Shown here: in pieces, positions 60,727-64,000 of the stretch
How positions within the stretch are numbered: the first letter of the stretch is position 1
Layout: each line of letters opens with the position of its first letter
DNA from: Nocardia ignorata NBRC 108230
GTDB taxonomy: Bacteria; Actinomycetota; Actinomycetes; Mycobacteriales; Mycobacteriaceae
Reading direction: 5' to 3'
Assembly: GCF_001612905.1 (NCBI RefSeq)
Contig: NZ_BDBI01000002.1
Span: forward strand, 248,001-312,000
DNA length: 64,000 nt
Notes under the pieces: generated by a model
Database searches by the model: none
Seen by the model: the letters and a program-made list of their open reading frames with translations, nothing else
Told to the model about the DNA's origin: nothing
Translations under genes and position numbers: made by a program

Positions 60727-61287
60727 ATGGGGGAAGGATTCCTCGACAAGTCAGGGGCAGAGCCGGGTCGTAGCACGCCGTACCGGCCGCCGGAACCGGC
60801 ACGATGGCCCACTCGCCCGCAGCCCGAGCCTCTACTCTTCTCCCATGAAGTCCGCGCCGCGAATGTCGAGCGCGAACGGGTTCAGCGGCTGTTGCGAGAG
60901 TCGGCGGCGGGGCCCGATTACTCGTCGAGCAGTGCCAGGAAGATCGGGACCGTCGCGATCGTCGGCATAGCCGCTCTCATCGGCGGCGGCTACCTGCTCA
61001 GCCGCCCGAGTAATCCGGACCCGGTCATCGCGTCCTGCGTACGAACCGAGAAGAACGGCAGCCAGACCGTCGTCGCTGACAGCAACTGCTCGAGCTCGGG
61101 CGTCGGATCCTTCCGCGGCAGCTCGACCTGGCCGCAGTACCAGTACTACTACGGCGGCAACACCACCATCGGCAAGCCACCGTCCGGCGGCACGACCATC
61201 AAGCCGAGCAATGTCGAAATCAAGACCAAGAGCGGCACGGTCATCCAGCGCGGCGGCCTCGGCCGTGGTGGCGGCAGCGGCTCCTAG
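60727..61287 (+). CDS. Single-helix membrane protein of unknown function
   Basis: 186 residues. A Pro/Arg-rich cytoplasmic part (1-70), one transmembrane helix (about 72-90, KIGTVAIVGIAALIGGGYLL) and an external part with two cysteines, YQYYYGG and a Gly-rich tail (RGGLGRGGGSGS). GGGGG precedes the ATG. The layout resembles a small envelope protein; no family is recognised. Confidence 0.7.
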   Translation: MGEGFLDKSGAEPGRSTPYRPPEPARWPTRPQPEPLLFSHEVRAANVERERVQRLLRESAAGPDYSSSSARKIGTVAIVGIAALIGGGYLLSRPSNPDPVIASCVRTEKNGSQTVVADSNCSSSGVGSFRGSSTWPQYQYYYGGNTTIGKPPSGGTTIKPSNVEIKTKSGTVIQRGGLGRGGGSGS

Positions 61288-61385
61288 TCCGCCACACAAG
61301 CCATGACATGTGGGGTCATCGCCGGGAGGGCGCTGGGTGGGTAGCGTTCGTGGGGTCGGGTGTCCCTGGGGCGTTTGGAGGCGGC

Positions 61386-62198
61386 GTGGTTGTGGTGAAG
61401 GGGTTCGAGGTTGTCGAGGGGGAGCTCGGGCACGGGTTGCCGTATTTCGCGTTCGGGGAGGGGCGGCCGTTGGTGTTCCTGCGGTGGTTCACGCCGGATC
61501 ACACGAACCCGAGCGGATGGATGCGGGCCAGTGAGGTGAAAACGTTGGCGCCGCTGGCCAGGAACTTCCGGGTGTATGCGGTGAATCGGGCGCCGGGGAT
61601 GGCGGAGGGGACGTCGATGGCCGATATCGCGCGCGACCACGCGGAGGCTTTGCGGGACGAATTCGGGGAGCCCGTCGATGTGCTGGGGATTTCTTCGGGC
61701 GGGTCGGTGGCCCTGCAATTGGCCGCCGATCATCCGTCGGCGGTGCGCAGGCTGGTGATCGCGTCGTCGGGGTGCCGGCTGCCCGAGCCCGCTCGCGCCT
61801 CGCAGCTGAAGTACGCGACGGCCGCCGCCGAAGGGAAACGCGCACTCCAGCACATGGCGACCGTCGGTATCGAGTCGCCGGTGAAGGCCCGCCTGGTCGG
61901 TGCGGTGGCCTGGCTCGCCGACCCGCTGATGCGCCCGAAGAACCCCGCCGACACCCTCGCCTTCGTCCTCGCCGAAGACGCCTTCGACGTCACCGACCGC
62001 CTCACCGATATCACCGCCCCCACCCTGGTGATCGGCGGCGAACGCGACGAGTTCTACCCCCAGTCGATCTTCCATCAGACCGCCGAGGGCATCCCCGACT
62101 CCCGCTTGATCATCTACCCCGACACCACTCACATGGGCGCGATCAAACACGAACGCTTCGCTCCCGAAGTCACCGAATTCCTAGGATCAGCAACGTAA
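61386..62198 (+). CDS. Alpha/beta hydrolase
   Basis: 270 residues from GTG at 61386 (GGAGG four bases upstream). Nucleophile elbow GISSGG, acid in VIGGERDEF and His in DTTHMGA give the triad. Early HGGG-like segment is replaced by LRWFTPDH. Substrate unknown. Confidence 0.88.
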   Translation: MVVVKGFEVVEGELGHGLPYFAFGEGRPLVFLRWFTPDHTNPSGWMRASEVKTLAPLARNFRVYAVNRAPGMAEGTSMADIARDHAEALRDEFGEPVDVLGISSGGSVALQLAADHPSAVRRLVIASSGCRLPEPARASQLKYATAAAEGKRALQHMATVGIESPVKARLVGAVAWLADPLMRPKNPADTLAFVLAEDAFDVTDRLTDITAPTLVIGGERDEFYPQSIFHQTAEGIPDSRLIIYPDTTHMGAIKHERFAPEVTEFLGSAT

Positions 62199-62221
62199 TC
62201 GAGGCCTCCGGCGAACGGTCT

Positions 62222-62575
62222 TCACCGCTCGTCGAGGTGTACCCGGACCGTGACACCGCCGCGCTCGCCGCGGTGCGCGACAGCATGGCCGTAATGGTCG
62301 AGGCCGTCGATGCGCAGGGTGATCGGCCCACCCGCACCGAGGAAGTTGCGCCACCACGTCTTCTGATCCGGCATGGCGACGCCGATGACGTACTCGTCCC
62401 CGGACCGGCGGTAGTTGACGGGGGTGCTGAACGTGCGCCCCGAGCGGCGGCCGACATAACTCACCTCGGCGAAGGATTTGCCGAGAGCCTTGTGAAGGCC
62501 CGGCGCCCTCGTCACGGCGAGGACGATCGCGTTGAAGACGCGCATGCCGCGTCGCATCATCGGATTCTGAAACAT
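62222..62575 (-). CDS. Deazaflavin-dependent nitroreductase family protein
   Basis: 117 residues, a split beta-barrel: EVSYVGRRSGRTFSTPVNYRRSGDEYVIGVAMPDQKTWWRNFLGAGG. Fits the Ddn/F420-dependent reductase family of Mycobacteriales, or a small pyridoxamine-oxidase-like member. Cofactor and substrate inferred from family only. Confidence 0.85.
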   Translation of the reverse strand: MFQNPMMRRGMRVFNAIVLAVTRAPGLHKALGKSFAEVSYVGRRSGRTFSTPVNYRRSGDEYVIGVAMPDQKTWWRNFLGAGGPITLRIDGLDHYGHAVAHRGERGGVTVRVHLDER

Positions 62576-62656
62576 CTATCTGCCCCGGATCTGTCACGGA
62601 ATGTGTGGTCTCGACCGTACCGATCGACTGTGGCAATTCATCGAGAGCTCACTGTG

Positions 62657-63085
62657 TCAGCGGACCTTGGCCCCGTAGACATGCTCGACCGCCATTATCA
62701 TCAGGACGCGGCGGTCCGACACCATCACCTCGCGGTATTCGTCCCAGTCCGGGTGCTCGCCCGCGGCGGCGCGGTAGTAGGCGACGAGGGCTTCCACTTC
62801 GGGGCCGTGTGGGTCGGTGCCGGGGCCGGTGAGCTCGGCGGTGCCTTCGGCGGTTGCCCAGGACCAGCCGTCGGCGCTGCCCACTTCGAGAGCGGCGCGT
62901 GGGTCGCGGCGCAGGTTCGCGGTCTTGGCACGGCCCTCGGTCATCGAGACGTAGATGACGCCCGCCTCGCGGTCGTAGTAGGGGGTGACCGGTGAAAGCT
63001 GGGGTCTGCCATCGGCTTTGATCGTGGCGAGGACGCCGATCTTCGCCTCGGCGAGCAGGGCGTGCGGATCGAACTGTTCGGACAT
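62657..63085 (-). CDS. PPOX-class F420- or flavin-dependent oxidoreductase
   Basis: 142 residues from ATG at 63085 with GGAGT upstream. Split-barrel fold: LLAEAKIGVLATIKADGRPQLSPVTPYYD then KTANLRRDPRAALEV. Members reduce or bind F420/FMN. Divergent from the second EF-G gene, 260 bp away. Confidence 0.88.
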   Translation of the reverse strand: MSEQFDPHALLAEAKIGVLATIKADGRPQLSPVTPYYDREAGVIYVSMTEGRAKTANLRRDPRAALEVGSADGWSWATAEGTAELTGPGTDPHGPEVEALVAYYRAAAGEHPDWDEYREVMVSDRRVLMIMAVEHVYGAKVR

Positions 63086-63157
63086 GGGCCACTCCTGTTG
63101 TCGGCGTGTTCTGACGAACCGTTGTGCACCTGCGTTTATGCCCGCGCGGAAAACCTG

Positions 63158-63187
63158 TCGACAATCCCGGACCGGGCCGCGTACAAA
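63158..63187 (+). promoter_or_regulatory. Promoter of the second EF-G gene, with A-rich element
   Basis: TCGACA (63158-63163), an 18-base spacer and TACAAA (63182-63187). AAAA at 63150-63153 lies four bases upstream of the -35, the place of the AT-rich element of WhiB7-controlled promoters. The assignment is by eye. Confidence 0.45.
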
Positions 63188-63193
63188 GAGTCC

Positions 63194-63226
63194 ATGTTTA
63201 CGGTACGTCCGCAGTCGCGGTTCTAG
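63194..63226 (+). CDS. Possible leader peptide upstream of the second EF-G gene
   Basis: A ten-codon frame reads MFTVRPQSRF. The ATG is six bases after the -10, where transcription should begin, so it would be translated leaderlessly. It stands 119 bases ahead of the EF-G start. Short leader ORFs control many ribosome-targeting resistance genes; a chance frame cannot be excluded. Confidence 0.4.
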   Translation: MFTVRPQSRF

Positions 63227-63232
63227 TTCGCA

Positions 63233-63272
63233 TCGGGTCCGTGTGGCGCCGAGGCGACGCCGCGTGACCCGA
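63233..63272 (+). other. Stem-loop between leader peptide and second EF-G gene
   Basis: TCGGGTC (63233-63239) pairs with GACCCGA (63266-63272), enclosing a further GGCG/CGCC helix. It could act as an attenuator element. Confidence 0.4.
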
Positions 63273-63345
63273 CGCCCGTGCCGTCCCCCGGAGCGCCTCA
63301 CCGGCGAGCGTCGATCTCTGAAACCGACTCGGCCGGGAGCCTCCC

Positions 63346-64000
63346 ATGACCAGAACCGATCTCGCCCGCCTACGAAATATCGGCATCGCCGCCCACATCG
63401 ACGCGGGCAAGACCACGATCACCGAACGAATCCTGTTCTACACCGGTGTGATTCGCACCCTGGGTGAGGTGCACGACGGTACCGCCGTGATGGACCACAT
63501 GGTGCAGGAGCGTGAGCACGGCATCACCATCACCTCCGCGGCGACCACCTGCGAGTGGGCCGAGCACCAGATCACCGTCATCGACACCCCTGGCCACGTC
63601 GACTTCACCGCCGAGGTGGAGCGCACGCTGCGGGTGCTCGACGGCGCGGTCGCGGTGTTCGACGCCAAGGAGGGTGTGGAGGCGCAGTCGGAGCAGGTGT
63701 GGCGCCAGGCCGACACCTACGGTGTGCCCCGGATCTGTTTCGTGAACAAGATGGACAAGCTCGGCGCCGATTTCGCGTTCACCGTGCGGACCATCGCGGA
63801 ACGACTCGGTGTGCGCCCGTTGGTGATCCAGCTGCCGATCGGTGCCGAACGTGACTTCGAGGGCGTGATCGACCTGGTCGACATGACCGCGAAGCGGTGG
63901 CGCGGCGACACCGGAAACGGTGTCCGCTACGAGACCGTCGAGATACCGGAACAGCTGCGGACCAGGGTGATTCAGCATCGAGAAGCACTGCTGGCGACGG
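63346..64000 (+). CDS. Second elongation factor G (3' end beyond window)
   Basis: About 218 codons visible from ATG at 63346 with GGGAG upstream; open to the right edge. GTPase motifs [17 protein letters not shown] and NKMDKLGAD are intact. By eye it is about three quarters identical to FusA (57154-59256) over the first 160 residues, closer than the divergent mycobacterial FusA2 family usually is. It stands alone, not in the str operon. It may be a spare, stress- or drug-induced EF-G; fusidic-acid contacts lie mostly in parts not visible here. Confidence 0.92.
   Translation, partial: MTRTDLARLRNIGIAAHIDAGKTTITERILFYTGVIRTLGEVHDGTAVMDHMVQEREHGITITSAATTCEWAEHQITVIDTPGHVDFTAEVERTLRVLDGAVAVFDAKEGVEAQSEQVWRQADTYGVPRICFVNKMDKLGADFAFTVRTIAERLGVRPLVIQLPIGAERDFEGVIDLVDMTAKRWRGDTGNGVRYETVEIPEQLRTRVIQHREALLAT

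Overview
The window is high-GC actinobacterial DNA from a mycolic-acid-producing member of the Mycobacteriales, most likely Nocardia or a close relative. Three things point there. The gene order mgtA-menG / menJ-grcC1-htpX-yajQ, and then tRNA-Thr, tRNA-Met, rpmG, had, tRNA-Trp, secE, nusG, rplK, rplA, rplJ, rplL, mkl, rpoB, rpoC, rpsL, rpsG, fusA, tuf, matches the Mycobacterium tuberculosis order with local insertions. HadA and HadB dehydratase halves are fused and no hadC follows. DUF3558 lipoproteins, F420-type split-barrel enzymes and many leaderless genes are also present.

Layout. 1-3756 (minus): an assimilatory nitrate reductase fused to a CysJ-like flavoprotein, running off the left edge, with a GlnR-like box upstream. 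4030-10939: menaquinone and isoprenoid block (menG, mgtA, menJ, grcC1) with htpX and a YajQ protein. 11117-16189: tRNA-Tyr, tRNA-Thr, tRNA-Met, rpmG, fused hadAB, tRNA-Trp, secE, nusG, rplK, rplA. 16259-17869: a DHA2-type MFS exporter inserted between rplA and rplJ. 18281-28656: rplJ-rplL behind a long leader, the Mce ATPase mkl, then rpoB-rpoC. 28738-42886: an accessory stretch with a broken PIN toxin module, an FNT channel divergent from cyanase, an EamA exporter divergent from a CGNR regulator, an ArsR/SRPBCC pair with an operator over the start codon, a MerR/aldo-keto reductase operon with a textbook 19-bp-spacer promoter, the ferredoxin-reductase FprB and a thioesterase. 43043-46942: a receptor Ser/Thr kinase, a quinone-oxidoreductase-like MDR enzyme and an AlkZ-like DNA glycosylase. 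47068-52991: an uptake and catabolism cluster (COG0402 deaminase, NitT/TauT-type ABC transporter, 2-oxoglutarate dioxygenase, GntR regulator). 53072-56001: Lrp/AsnC regulator divergent from hppD, then two DUF3558 lipoproteins. 56274-60561: the str operon. 60727-64000: a small membrane protein, an alpha/beta hydrolase, two flavin/F420-type proteins and the start of a second EF-G gene.

The points that most deserve a second look are these. The second, very similar EF-G gene sits behind a promoter with an A-rich box and a possible ten-residue leaderless leader peptide, an arrangement typical of ribosome-antibiotic-inducible genes. The 47-53 kb transporter/deaminase/dioxygenase cluster has two matching GntR-type operator candidates exactly 42 bp apart. 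The FNT channel and cyanase share a divergent palindromic control region. At least eight genes have a TANNNT -10 element 6-8 bases from the start codon and no ribosome binding site. No rRNA operon, CRISPR array or insertion sequence was seen.
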